Of a stretch of 64,000 bases of DNA, positions 7,872 to 16,595 are shown piece after piece (position 1 is the stretch's first letter; the number at the start of each line of letters is the position of its first letter). The position numbers and the translations under genes were made by a program. Origin of the DNA: Bog-756 sp963699055 (GTDB lineage Bacteria > Actinomycetota > Acidimicrobiia > Acidimicrobiales > RAAP-2); assembly GCA_963699055.1 (NCBI GenBank), contig CAVOTA010000001.1, positions 248,001 through 312,000 on the forward strand, given 5' to 3'. The notes beneath the pieces were generated by a model. The model saw nothing but the letters and a program-made list of their open reading frames with translations. It made no database searches and was not told the DNA's origin.

Positions 7872-9944
7872 ATGGGCAGGAGCACGCAGCGGGGCCGCGG
7901 ACGCCGGTCCGTCGTCGGGACGATCGCAGTGGCGGGGGTGGCGGTGCTGGCTGCCGCCACGTTCACCACCGGCGCGACCGCAGGAGCCGGGGCGACAGCC
8001 CCGCCGGCCTCCGCGGCAGCGGCCGGGGCGAACTGGCCCGCCTACCTGTTCTCCGCCGGGCACAGCTCGTACAACGGCGCCACCACCGCCATCACGCCGA
8101 CCGACGCCCCGAGCCTGCAGCAGGTGTGGCGGTGGCTCCCTCCGGGAGCCGGCACGCTCGGCGACACCTATCTCCTCGCCAGTCCGACGGTCTACGACGG
8201 CGTGATCTACATCGGCGTCGACGACGGCTACTTCTACGCCATCAGCCAGACCACCCGACGGGTCCTGTGGTCCGCCTTCCTGGGCAAGGACACGGCCAAG
8301 CCCGACGGCCAGTGCGGTGACGGATCGCTCGGGATCATCTCGACGGCGACGGTGGCCCCGGACCCGGTGACCGGCGAGCTCCGGGTCTTCGTGTTCGGGC
8401 CCGACGGCAACCTGTACGCGTTCGACGCCACCACCGGGGCCGTGGTGTGGAAGGGACTGGTGGACACCCCGTCGACCACGGTCAACGACTACTTCTCGTG
8501 GGGCTCGCCGCTGGTCGCCGACGGCAACGTCTATGTCGGGATCTCCTCGGACTGCGACCTGCCGCTCGTCCCGGGCGGACTCGTCGCCTTCAACCAGTCG
8601 ACCGGGGCCCAGGTGGCGAAGTGGGCCTCCGTCCCGGCCGGGCAGATCGGCGGGAGCATCTGGTCGAGCCCGGCGGTGGCGCCCGACGGTTCGATCGTCG
8701 TCACCACCGGCAATGCCACCCTTCCGGCGGTCGAGCCGCTCTACAACGAGTCGATCATCCGGCTGAACCCCACCACGTTGCAGGAGGAGGACGCCTGGCA
8801 GGTGCCGGCGGCGGACCAGACCGGCGACGGTGACTTCGGCGGATCGCCGACCTTCTTCACCGCCACCCTCGGTGGGACGCCCACGACGATGGTCGGTGCC
8901 TGCAACAAGAACGGCGTCTACTACGCACTGCGCGAGGACGACCTGGCGGCCGGTCCCGTCTGGCAGCAGCGGATCACCATTCCGTACCAGACCAACGGGA
9001 AGTACTCGGCCGAGGAATGCGACGCCGCCGCGGTGTGGAACGGGACCGACCTCATCGAGGGGGGCGGCGCACCGACGACGGCGTCCGAGCCCGAGTTCAC
9101 CGGATCGATCCAGGCACTCGATCCGGCCACGGGGGCACTCATCTGGCAGACCCACCTCGACGGCACCATCGTCGGGAGCCCCACCGAGGCGGGCGGTGGC
9201 GTGGTGGCCGCACCGACCTACCAGTCGGCCACGGGACAACTCGGCGTGTACCTGATCAACGCCGCCACCGGGGCGCAGGTCGGGTTCATCCCCACGCCCG
9301 ACGCGTCGAACTTCGGCCAGGACGTGTTCGTGGGCAACGACCTCCTGGTCGGCTCCCGACCGGGCCTGGGGCTGACCGAGTACGCGGTGTTCCCGACGCT
9401 CACCTCGGCCAGCCCGGTGACCCTGGCGACCGGGGTGCGCCACGCCGTCTCCCTGGGCGGGACGAACGTCGAACCGGGCGCCACCTTGACCGTCGCGGGT
9501 CCCTCGACCGGGGTGTCGGTCGTGGGCGGCAGCGTGTCGGCCTCGACCACCGGGGTGGGCGCCACGATGGTGGTGGCGGCCACGGCGACACCGGGCAGCT
9601 ACTCGGTGACGGTGCACAATCCTGACGGGGCGACGGCGACGTGCACGGCGTGCCTGACGGTGGTGGCGGCCCCGACCCTGGCCGGCATCGTGCCGGCGAC
9701 GGCGGCACCCGGCAAGGTGGTCCCGGTCACCGTGACCGGCACCGGGTTCGTGGCCGGGGCGGCACTGGCCGGCCCACCCGGCGTCTTCTTCACCGGGATC
9801 ACCGTGGTCGGACCGACGACGATCACCGCCTCCCTCCACGTGGTCGCCGCCGCCGCTCCGGGCACCGGCCTCGCCGTGGTGGTCACCAACGCCGCCGCCG
9901 GTGGGTACGGTCGGGTGACCGCCCCACTGCTCTCGATCAGCTGA
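7872..9944 (+). CDS. Secreted PQQ-type beta-propeller protein with C-terminal IPT-like domains (paralogue 1)
   Basis: This 690-residue protein starts at ATG 7872, after GAGAAGGGG. Its signal peptide ends near ASAAAAG. The propeller of about 460 residues is built of blades such as GYFYAI, GNLYAFDATTGAVVW and SGSIQALDPATGALIWQ, the PQQ/BamB-like repeat. Cysteines in DCDLPLVPGG and GACNKNGVYYAL are shared with the paralogues at 23313 and 31749, which suggests disulfides. Residues of about 500-690 form two immunoglobulin/IPT-like domains (GTNVEPGATLTV and GTGFVAGAALAG), absent from the other two. No cofactor-binding residues for quinone dehydrogenation are evident. It ends 16 bp from a convergent sulfotransferase gene. 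Confidence 0.8.
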   Translation: MGRSTQRGRGRRSVVGTIAVAGVAVLAAATFTTGATAGAGATAPPASAAAAGANWPAYLFSAGHSSYNGATTAITPTDAPSLQQVWRWLPPGAGTLGDTYLLASPTVYDGVIYIGVDDGYFYAISQTTRRVLWSAFLGKDTAKPDGQCGDGSLGIISTATVAPDPVTGELRVFVFGPDGNLYAFDATTGAVVWKGLVDTPSTTVNDYFSWGSPLVADGNVYVGISSDCDLPLVPGGLVAFNQSTGAQVAKWASVPAGQIGGSIWSSPAVAPDGSIVVTTGNATLPAVEPLYNESIIRLNPTTLQEEDAWQVPAADQTGDGDFGGSPTFFTATLGGTPTTMVGACNKNGVYYALREDDLAAGPVWQQRITIPYQTNGKYSAEECDAAAVWNGTDLIEGGGAPTTASEPEFTGSIQALDPATGALIWQTHLDGTIVGSPTEAGGGVVAAPTYQSATGQLGVYLINAATGAQVGFIPTPDASNFGQDVFVGNDLLVGSRPGLGLTEYAVFPTLTSASPVTLATGVRHAVSLGGTNVEPGATLTVAGPSTGVSVVGGSVSASTTGVGATMVVAATATPGSYSVTVHNPDGATATCTACLTVVAAPTLAGIVPATAAPGKVVPVTVTGTGFVAGAALAGPPGVFFTGITVVGPTTITASLHVVAAAAPGTGLAVVVTNAAAGGYGRVTAPLLSIS

Positions 9945-9960
9945 CGGTGCCGGGCGTCGC

Positions 9961-10917
9961 CTACCCCTCCCACCCGAGGTCCTGGCCGAGCAGCTCCTCG
10001 AGCTCGCGGTTGAGCGGAGCGAAGTGGGCGGTGAGCATCCTGCGGATGCCCGGGTCCATCGGCTCCTTGGGCGCGGCGTTGAGCACCCGCTCCGGTCGGT
10101 GGCCGAGTTCGGGGAGTCCGAGGAAGCTGTAGATCTCCTCGGCCGCCCCCGACGGGTCCGGGTAGAACCGCTCGCTCGGGACGACGATCAGACGTCGTCG
10201 GTCGAAGAGGGCGAGCCACCGTCGGAACCCGTGGACGTACTCGCTCTGGGCGACGTAGGACTGCTGCTCGTGCGGGAAGCTGACGGCGCGCTCGTCGGCC
10301 AGGAGGCGTTCGTGCTCCCCGGCGGTGCGGTCGAGTTCGGCCTCCAGCGCCTCGGCGAAGCCGAGCTGCTCGACGCCGTTGCGCCGTTGCTCGCGGTAGT
10401 GGGAGTAGGTGCGCTCCACCGGGTTGCGCAGCAGTGCCACCAGCCGGACCGACGGGTTGGTCCGGAACGCCCGCTGCGGTGCCAGCGGGTGGTACAGATA
10501 GTAGGGCGAGGCCTCACCCGCCTGGGGCTCGTAGCCGAGCCGGGTGGCGGCCACGCTGCGGACCAGTACGGAGGGGAAGTGGGAGCGGTACCACCGGTCA
10601 CCCCGGTCCGCCTGGGTGTCGAAGTAGTGGACGCCCTTGGTGTCCCGCGCCTTGGGGAGCAGCTTGGCCGACGGGTAGGGCGGGAGGATCCCCGGGTGCT
10701 GCAGGAGCTGGAAGTACAGCGACGTCGTCCCGCTGCGCTTGGCGCCGATCACCATGAACTCGGGAAGTGGTCGGAACCGGTAGGTGAGGAGGCCCCAGCC
10801 GTCGGTCATCCTCCGGCCCCCGGCCAGGACGGGCTCGGGGACGGTGCGCCCGAAGACCGTGCGGGGCGGACCGGGACGTCCGGTGGCGGGGCGGGGCACG
10901 TCCGCCGGAGTGGTCAT
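9961..10917 (-). CDS. PAPS-dependent sulfotransferase (operon sulfotransferase 2)
   Basis: This is a cytoplasmic carbohydrate-type sulfotransferase of 318 residues. The 5'-phosphosulfate-binding loop is IGAKRSGTTSLYFQLLQHP and the 3'-phosphate-binding segment is LLRNPVERTYSHY. About 45 polar residues precede the core. The start ATG (10915-10917) overlaps the stop of the upstream glycosidase-like gene as ATGA, so translation is probably coupled. It is the last gene of the minus-strand operon 14970 to 9961. The family moves sulfate from PAPS to hydroxyls; by context the acceptor is a lipid-linked sugar or nascent polymer (inference). Confidence 0.85.
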   Translation of the reverse strand: MTTPADVPRPATGRPGPPRTVFGRTVPEPVLAGGRRMTDGWGLLTYRFRPLPEFMVIGAKRSGTTSLYFQLLQHPGILPPYPSAKLLPKARDTKGVHYFDTQADRGDRWYRSHFPSVLVRSVAATRLGYEPQAGEASPYYLYHPLAPQRAFRTNPSVRLVALLRNPVERTYSHYREQRRNGVEQLGFAEALEAELDRTAGEHERLLADERAVSFPHEQQSYVAQSEYVHGFRRWLALFDRRRLIVVPSERFYPDPSGAAEEIYSFLGLPELGHRPERVLNAAPKEPMDPGIRRMLTAHFAPLNRELEELLGQDLGWEG

Positions 10918-12479
10918 GGGGTTCCACCTCCCTGTCGACGGTTCCTGCGTCGGCGACGTACGACGAGCGCCCCGACGCCACCGGCGACCAGGACGACGGC
11001 GATGCCCACGCCGATGACCACGGCCGTGTCGGACGACGACGCGCCGACAGGAGCGGGAGCGGGGGTGTGCTGGCTCGTCGCCGCGAACGCGTCGACCGAC
11101 GACGACGAGGGGGCGGGGACCAGCGCGGCGCCGACCGGGGCCTGTCGGGTGAGCACGACGACGGCCAGGTCGGGTCCCACGGTCCCCTGCACGGTGGCCC
11201 CCGGGGCGTACGAGCGCAGCGCCGCCGCACCGAGGGCCGGGCGGTAGGTGGTGGCCACCCAGCCCGGAGCGCTCAGCTGGACCCGGGTGGTCCCGGTCGG
11301 CAGGTCGTCGAGGCCCTGCAGGTCCGACGTGACGGTGGCGACGGACCACAGCAGGACGGCCCAGCTCCCGTCCGGGCGCTCCACGACCAGGTGGTCGGGT
11401 GCATCGGGACCGGTGGACAGGTGCACCGGCGACGCACCGGCCGACCCGGACCCGACGGTCGGGGCGGTCGGGGCGGTGGCGGCACCGGTCAGGGCCAGCA
11501 GGTTCCGGATGGCCGGGTAGGCCGGCTTCGGCACACCCGGTGCCGTCACGATCCCGAAGTTGTCCTCCTCGACGGCGAGGGTCGGGTCGGCGTGGTCGTC
11601 CAGGAGCTCGTACACGTAGGTGCGCGCCACGCCCGAGGTGGAGAACGCCGGGTACAGCCAGGACAGGTAGACGGCCTGGGTCGCCGCCGACACCGGGGGC
11701 TGCTGGCTCGAACCGTTCACCGCGGTCTGGTAGCCGGTCTCGGTGGACATGACCGGCTTGGTGCCCGACACGGCGCGTTCGCCGGCCAGCTCCACGGACA
11801 GCCGGCTGAGGGGCTGTCCGCCGCGTGGGTAGGCATGGACGTTGCCGTAGTCGAGGTAGGCGCTGAGGTCCCCCAGCTGGGCCGCATCAGCGATGTTGGC
11901 CACCGACGGGCCGATGACCGGGATCGACCGCAGTGCCGGATCGGACGTCACGCCGGCGTAGAGCTGCATCTGGTAGGCACGGTCCTGCGCGGCCCACGTC
12001 GGGCCGCCCCGGCTGTCCCACTCGTTGGGCCCCTCGATGGCGTCGAGTGCCGGCGCCAGTCCGTTGTCGACGATCCGCTGGAGCTCGAGCGGCACCGGCG
12101 TCAGGGTGTTCGACCCTCCCTTGGTGGCGCCCGCCGATCCCACGACGAGGTCGGTGGTGATGCCCCGGGCCGCCAGGGCCTTCACCTCGTCGTAGAACTG
12201 CCCGGTGGGCACCCGGGGGAGCGCGGTGCGGACGTGGTGCACGCCCAGGCCGACGAGCAGCGACTCGACCTTGGGGAAGTCCCCGTACGCCGTGCCCGAA
12301 GCGCCCAGGTGGACGTTCACCCCGACGTCGTCGCCGAAGGCGGCCGACGTGACGGCGGGGACGCCGGAGGCACCCTGGGGGACCGCGCCGGCGGGCGGAG
12401 CCCCGGCGACGCCGAGTGCCGTGAGGGCCAGCGTGGCCACGGCGGCCAGGGTCGCGCCCGCCCGGGGAGACCTAGGCAT
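10914..12479 (-). CDS. Secreted, membrane-anchored TIM-barrel glycoside hydrolase-like protein (paralogue 2)
   Basis: This 521-residue protein has a signal peptide (LAAVATLALTALGVAG), then GVNVHLGASGTAYGDF, acid/base IEGPNE (Glu153), nucleophile STETGY (Glu247) and a C-terminal beta-domain. Unlike its two paralogues it ends with a transmembrane helix (VVIGVGIAVVLVAGGVGAL) followed by RRRRRNRR, so it should be tethered with the catalytic domain outside. ATG 12477-12479 overlaps the upstream sulfotransferase by 8 bp, and the stop overlaps the next sulfotransferase by 4 bp. Its position between two sulfotransferases ties it to the sulfated polymer, perhaps trimming or releasing it at the membrane (inference). 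Confidence 0.85.
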   Translation of the reverse strand: MPRSPRAGATLAAVATLALTALGVAGAPPAGAVPQGASGVPAVTSAAFGDDVGVNVHLGASGTAYGDFPKVESLLVGLGVHHVRTALPRVPTGQFYDEVKALAARGITTDLVVGSAGATKGGSNTLTPVPLELQRIVDNGLAPALDAIEGPNEWDSRGGPTWAAQDRAYQMQLYAGVTSDPALRSIPVIGPSVANIADAAQLGDLSAYLDYGNVHAYPRGGQPLSRLSVELAGERAVSGTKPVMSTETGYQTAVNGSSQQPPVSAATQAVYLSWLYPAFSTSGVARTYVYELLDDHADPTLAVEEDNFGIVTAPGVPKPAYPAIRNLLALTGAATAPTAPTVGSGSAGASPVHLSTGPDAPDHLVVERPDGSWAVLLWSVATVTSDLQGLDDLPTGTTRVQLSAPGWVATTYRPALGAAALRSYAPGATVQGTVGPDLAVVVLTRQAPVGAALVPAPSSSSVDAFAATSQHTPAPAPVGASSSDTAVVIGVGIAVVLVAGGVGALVVRRRRRNRRQGGGTP

Positions 12480-13392
12480 CCAGGAAGACGTTCCAGCTGG
12501 AGAGGTCCTTGCCGGTGAGCTCGGTGAGCTCGTCACGGGAGGTGTCGGCCAGGAACGACCGGGCGAGCGTCCGCTCGACGGATCCGGGGAGCTCGGTGCC
12601 CTCGAGGTTCCAGTTCCGGACACGCTCGGCCATCCGCCTCCCGACCGAGTACGGGACCACCCGCTTGAACGTGTCCTTGACCCGGTTCTGGTGGGTCAGC
12701 AGCCGGTTGAGGGTCGCCGCACGCGGTGTGCCCGACGCGTTGTACACGAGCGACGAGTCGGGTGCGAAGCCCGGGTCGACCCCCAGGAACGAGAAGACGC
12801 CCCGGATCGCCTCGACGGGGTCCGACCGCAGGTCCTCGTAGAGGAGCACGTGGAGGCGGTCCTCGGGCACCAGCCCGCGCAGGGCGCGCAGCTGGGGCGC
12901 GTACTCGCTCACCCGCCGGTAGTGCCAACCCCAGCCCCACCCGTCGGCCACCCGCCGGTCCTCCAGATCGAGTGCCTCCTCGAAGTCGGACATGGGTTCC
13001 CATCCGTCCCTCCGCTGGTGGGAGTAGGCGGAGAAGGCGCGTCCGACCGGGTCGCGGAGCACGACGACGAAGCGCATGTCCGGATTGGCGTCGAGCGCGG
13101 CCCGGATCGACTCGGGGTGGTACAGGTAGTAGACGGACGCCTCGCCGACGGCCCGCTCGCCACGGACGGTGGCGAAGCACTGCTGGTAGGCGTGTTCGTC
13201 GCCGATGAGCAGCGGGACGAACTGGCTGTCGTCGCCCGGGCCGGTCATGACCGGCATCCCCGACCTGCAGATGAAGAAGTGCGACTCCTTCTCGCGGGCC
13301 ACGAACACGTCAGGGTGCTGACGGAGATAGTTGGCCAGCGAGGTCGTTCCTGATTTGGCGGCCCCGCAGATCAGGAAGTTCGGGGAGTCCAC
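12472..13392 (-). CDS. PAPS-dependent sulfotransferase (operon sulfotransferase 1)
   Basis: This 306-residue protein opens with the PAPS-binding loop FLICGAAKSGTTSLANYL; the 3'-phosphate segment is VVLRDPVGRAFSAYSHQ. The length is typical of the heparan-sulfate-type (Sulfotransfer_1) family. It starts 6 bp after the stop of the Wzz/BY-kinase-like gene and overlaps the glycosidase-like gene by 8 bp, so it is the second gene of the minus operon. The conserved helix HYRRVSEYAPQL is where acceptor specificity usually lies. The acceptor is unknown. Confidence 0.87.
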   Translation of the reverse strand: MDSPNFLICGAAKSGTTSLANYLRQHPDVFVAREKESHFFICRSGMPVMTGPGDDSQFVPLLIGDEHAYQQCFATVRGERAVGEASVYYLYHPESIRAALDANPDMRFVVVLRDPVGRAFSAYSHQRRDGWEPMSDFEEALDLEDRRVADGWGWGWHYRRVSEYAPQLRALRGLVPEDRLHVLLYEDLRSDPVEAIRGVFSFLGVDPGFAPDSSLVYNASGTPRAATLNRLLTHQNRVKDTFKRVVPYSVGRRMAERVRNWNLEGTELPGSVERTLARSFLADTSRDELTELTGKDLSSWNVFLDA

Positions 13393-13398
13393 GGGTCC

Positions 13399-14970
13399 CT
13401 AGCTGGTGAGCATGGAGGGGTCGGCCGCCGCCGGGAGGGCGCCGACCGGACCGTTGCCCGGTGGACGCTCGGGGGAGAGCAGGAGCACGCCCGCCACGGG
13501 TGTGCCAGCTGACGTGAATTCGTGCACGGTGTCCTCGAGCTCCCGGTGGAGCGTCTTGCCGAGGACCCCGACCACGAGCACGGCGTCGGCGATCCCGGTG
13601 AGTACCGCCGTTCCCACCGAGTCCTGGGCCGGCGTGCGCAGGAGCACCATCTCGGTCCGGTCGGCGAAGGAGTCCACGACCGCGGCCAGGCGGGGCCCGA
13701 GGAGTCGGATGCGCGAGGTGTCGGATGCGACGCCGGCGGGCACGAGCAGCACGCCGCCGTCCGGGCCCACCCTCGGGAAGCCGACGGCGGCGGGGTCGGC
13801 GTTCTCCTGGTCGAGGAGATCCGAGAGTCCGGGTTGGAGGTCCACGCCGAACTCGCGTTCGAGGGCCGGATTGTCGAGATCGGTGTCGATGAGACCGACG
13901 TTCCACCCCATGGCGGCCACCGACTGCGCCACGCCGCTCGACGCCTCGCTGGTGCGCACCGTCGATCCCGCGGCGGCGATCATGAAGGTCGTCGTCGGCC
14001 CGTCCGCTCCGTGGCCCATGAGTTCGCCGGCCACCCGGCGGTAGGTGCGGGTGACATCGGCCGGTGTCGGGGTGGCGCCTCGGCCCTTTCCGGACGGAGC
14101 GACGGCGGCCACGAAGGGGATCGATGCGCCCTTGACCCGTGCGTCGGACTCGGTGCGGACCCGTCCGTACCGTCGGTCGAGGAGGAGGGCGAGGGCGAGG
14201 CCCACCAGCAGGCCGAGCAGCAGGCCGCCGACGGCGTACGTGCCGACGGTGGTGATGCTCGACTTCGGCGTGGCCGTGGCCGGCGCCACGACGCTCGGGT
14301 AGGCGTTGTTGAGGATGCCGGCGTCGGTCAGGTTGTTGAGCTGGGTCTGGAGCGCCTGCTCCTGGGAGAGGAGGGCGGTGCGCTGCGGTTCCACCTGGGT
14401 GGTGATCAGCTGGAGCTGCGTGGCGCTGGCCGTGGCGGCGGCGGCCAGGGTGGCGTCGAGGGGCTTGATCTGCGTGGCGACGGCGTTGATCTGGCCCTGG
14501 ATCTGGGTCTGCGCGGACTTGATTTCCGCGTCGATGCTCGACTTGCGGGCGGTCACGTAGGCAGTGGCGTAGGCGTTGGCGATCGCCGCCGCCGTCTTGG
14601 CCGACTTGGCCGAGGCCGTGACGTCCACGATGTCGGAGCCGGTGACCGCGGCGAACGTCACGGTCGCCGAGGTGTTGCCGAGCGACTTCTGCGCGGACAG
14701 CTTGACCGGGTTGCTCTCGAGGTACTGGGTCTCGTTGGCCACCGTCTGGTTCGCCTGGGTGGTGGAGATCGACCCGGCGTTGCCCGACAGGGCCAGGGGA
14801 TTGGCCAGGGCGACCTCGGCGGTGGCCGTCTGGGTCCGTTGCGAGTAGCCGGCGGCTCCACCGATTACGGCAAATAGGATGCCCGACAGAACGATGAGTG
14901 CCGCCCACCGTTTCGCCACGCGAATCACCGTTCCCTGATCGGCTTCGGTAACTTCCGAGATCGTTGGCAT
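13399..14970 (-). CDS. Wzz/BY-kinase-like polysaccharide co-polymerase with degenerate P-loop
   Basis: This 523-residue protein has the architecture of a bacterial tyrosine-kinase/chain-length determinant: TM1 at about 23-42, a long Gln/Ala-rich periplasmic coiled coil, TM2 at about 243-265 (GTYAVGGLLLGLLVGLALALLL), then a cytoplasmic ParA/MinD-like domain. The Walker A position reads AAAGSTVRTSEAS (about 333-344) with no GK[ST]; the Walker A' strand VGLIDTDLDNPAL is kept. The C-terminus lacks a tyrosine cluster. It may therefore act as a structural co-polymerase controlling chain length without kinase activity. It heads the minus operon. A TAGAAT box six bases before ATG 14970 suggests a leaderless transcript. 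Confidence 0.85.
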   Translation of the reverse strand: MPTISEVTEADQGTVIRVAKRWAALIVLSGILFAVIGGAAGYSQRTQTATAEVALANPLALSGNAGSISTTQANQTVANETQYLESNPVKLSAQKSLGNTSATVTFAAVTGSDIVDVTASAKSAKTAAAIANAYATAYVTARKSSIDAEIKSAQTQIQGQINAVATQIKPLDATLAAAATASATQLQLITTQVEPQRTALLSQEQALQTQLNNLTDAGILNNAYPSVVAPATATPKSSITTVGTYAVGGLLLGLLVGLALALLLDRRYGRVRTESDARVKGASIPFVAAVAPSGKGRGATPTPADVTRTYRRVAGELMGHGADGPTTTFMIAAAGSTVRTSEASSGVAQSVAAMGWNVGLIDTDLDNPALEREFGVDLQPGLSDLLDQENADPAAVGFPRVGPDGGVLLVPAGVASDTSRIRLLGPRLAAVVDSFADRTEMVLLRTPAQDSVGTAVLTGIADAVLVVGVLGKTLHRELEDTVHEFTSAGTPVAGVLLLSPERPPGNGPVGALPAAADPSMLTS

Positions 14971-14976
14971 CGGCGT

Positions 14977-14982
14977 ATTCTA
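14977..14982 (-). promoter_or_regulatory. Leaderless -10 box for the minus operon
   Basis: TAGAAT (minus strand) lies six bases upstream of ATG 14970. This is the arrangement of actinobacterial leaderless promoters, where transcription starts at the A of ATG. No ribosome-binding site is present. Confidence 0.6.
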
Positions 14983-15021
14983 CACCGCTGACTTGTCATC
15001 TTGCGAGGCGCGAACACGTCC

Positions 15022-15027
15022 TATAAA
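15022..15027 (+). promoter_or_regulatory. Putative -10 box of the plus polysaccharide operon
   Basis: TATAAA at 15022-15027 sits in the only AT-rich patch of the divergent intergenic region. A TTGCGA at 15001-15006 could be the -35 element, although the 15-bp spacing is short. Transcription from here would give a leader of about 40 nt with GGAGG before GTG 15075. Confidence 0.45.
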
Positions 15028-15074
15028 CTTTCCCGATCGGGGTGAGGGACTGGGGGAGTATCCGTGGAGGCGAC

Positions 15075-16595
15075 GTGGCACTGCTAGGTGAGGCCACGGA
15101 GCGTCCGTCGCCCGCTGACGCCGACCAGGCTCGCGACGTGTCGGCGTGGTCGCGCGACCGGATCGGCTCGATCCTCGCCGGCGCACTCATCGGGGGTGGC
15201 GCGCTCGTGGCGATGGTGCACGCCGGGGCGCGTGCGGTCGAGTACGGGTTCCCGGTCGCGGCACTGGCGATCTCGGTCTGGCTGCTCCTGAAGGACCGCC
15301 TGGCCGCCTACGTCGAGTTCGTCCTCTGGCTGTGGCTCCTCGAGCCCGAGGTCCGGCGCATCGTGGACTACTACTCGACCTACCACACGCTGAACCCGAT
15401 CATGATCAGTGCACCGGCCGCCGGGCTGGTCGGCCTGGTGCTGGCACGACGGCAGCGGGGGCTGGCCTACCGGGACACCCTGATGCTCTTCGGCCTCGTG
15501 GCCATCGCCGTCGCCTACGCCTTCTGTGTCGGGGTCCTGCACGGTCTGACCAAAGGCGCCGCCGCCGACCTCCTGCAGTACGGCGGTCCCGTGGCCCTCG
15601 GCTTCGTCGTGCTCAGCGCCGAGGTGGACCGTGAGGAGCTGCGGGCCAACATCCGCAACCTCGCCCTCTGGGGCTGTCTCATCGTCGGCGTCTACGGACT
15701 CGTCCAGTTCTTCCTGCTCCCGCACTGGGACGCCTACTGGATGATCCAGTCGGGGATCTCGACGGCGGGCAAGCCCTACCCGCTCCAGGTCCGGGTGTTC
15801 TCGACCCTCGACACCGCCGGCCCGCTCGGCGAGGCACTCGTGGCCCTCATCCTCCTGGCCGTGGCCGACCTGCGCGGGAACAGGTATCTGCGGCTGGCAG
15901 CGGTGTCGGCCGCGGTGATCACGCTCGGGCTCTCCCAGGTACGGGCGGCCTGGATCTCGCTGGCCGTGGCCATCGTGCTCCTCCTGGTGGCCAGACGGAT
16001 CAGGCTGGGACGCATGGTCGCCGGCTTCGGGATCGCCCTGGTGCTCCTCCTCGCCGTCGGCGGGCCGATCCTCGCCACCGTGGGCAGCCGCGTCTCCAAC
16101 AGCGTGTCGGCAGGCACCTCGGACACGAGCTTCACCGCCCGGGTCACGTTCCAGACGGCCATCGCCCCGGTCGCACTCCGGGACCTCACGGGCAGCGGCC
16201 TGGGCTCGTCGGGCACGTCCACCAAGCTGGCGACCGCCGGCACCGCCGGCGCCGTGTCGTCGGCTCCCGGCTATCTCAACAAGATCGCTGTCTCGGCATC
16301 GGACCAGGCGCTCGTGGCCAACTTCGATAGCGGTATATTCGAGATCTTGTTTACCTTCGGTTCGGTGGCGGGGCTTGCCATTCTATTTATGACTGTATGG
16401 GTGACAGCGCGGTCATGGAAACGCGCAAAACATCAAGATCGATTCAACGCATACGCCGCGGCGGCGCTGGTGGGCCTGGTGGTCAGCCTGGTGTTTACGA
16501 ACACGCTCAAGTCGGTGGACGGGGCGTGGACGTGGATGCTCATCGGCCTGGTGGGACGGGCCTTCCTGCCTGCGGTGTCGCGGTCGGACGCGTGA
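15075..16595 (+). CDS. O-antigen ligase/polymerase-like (Wzy-type) membrane protein
   Basis: This 506-residue polytopic protein has about 10-12 hydrophobic segments and a large periplasmic loop toward the C-terminus (about 340-425), the layout of the Wzy_C/WaaL family that polymerises or ligates lipid-linked oligosaccharides on the outer face of the membrane. The arginine-bearing segment LSQVRAAWISLA resembles the functional Arg region of this family. GTG 15075 was chosen because GGAGG precedes it by four bases; GTG 15042 is an alternative. It is the first gene of a five-gene operon, and its stop overlaps the next start as GTGA. Confidence 0.8.
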   Translation: MALLGEATERPSPADADQARDVSAWSRDRIGSILAGALIGGGALVAMVHAGARAVEYGFPVAALAISVWLLLKDRLAAYVEFVLWLWLLEPEVRRIVDYYSTYHTLNPIMISAPAAGLVGLVLARRQRGLAYRDTLMLFGLVAIAVAYAFCVGVLHGLTKGAAADLLQYGGPVALGFVVLSAEVDREELRANIRNLALWGCLIVGVYGLVQFFLLPHWDAYWMIQSGISTAGKPYPLQVRVFSTLDTAGPLGEALVALILLAVADLRGNRYLRLAAVSAAVITLGLSQVRAAWISLAVAIVLLLVARRIRLGRMVAGFGIALVLLLAVGGPILATVGSRVSNSVSAGTSDTSFTARVTFQTAIAPVALRDLTGSGLGSSGTSTKLATAGTAGAVSSAPGYLNKIAVSASDQALVANFDSGIFEILFTFGSVAGLAILFMTVWVTARSWKRAKHQDRFNAYAAAALVGLVVSLVFTNTLKSVDGAWTWMLIGLVGRAFLPAVSRSDA

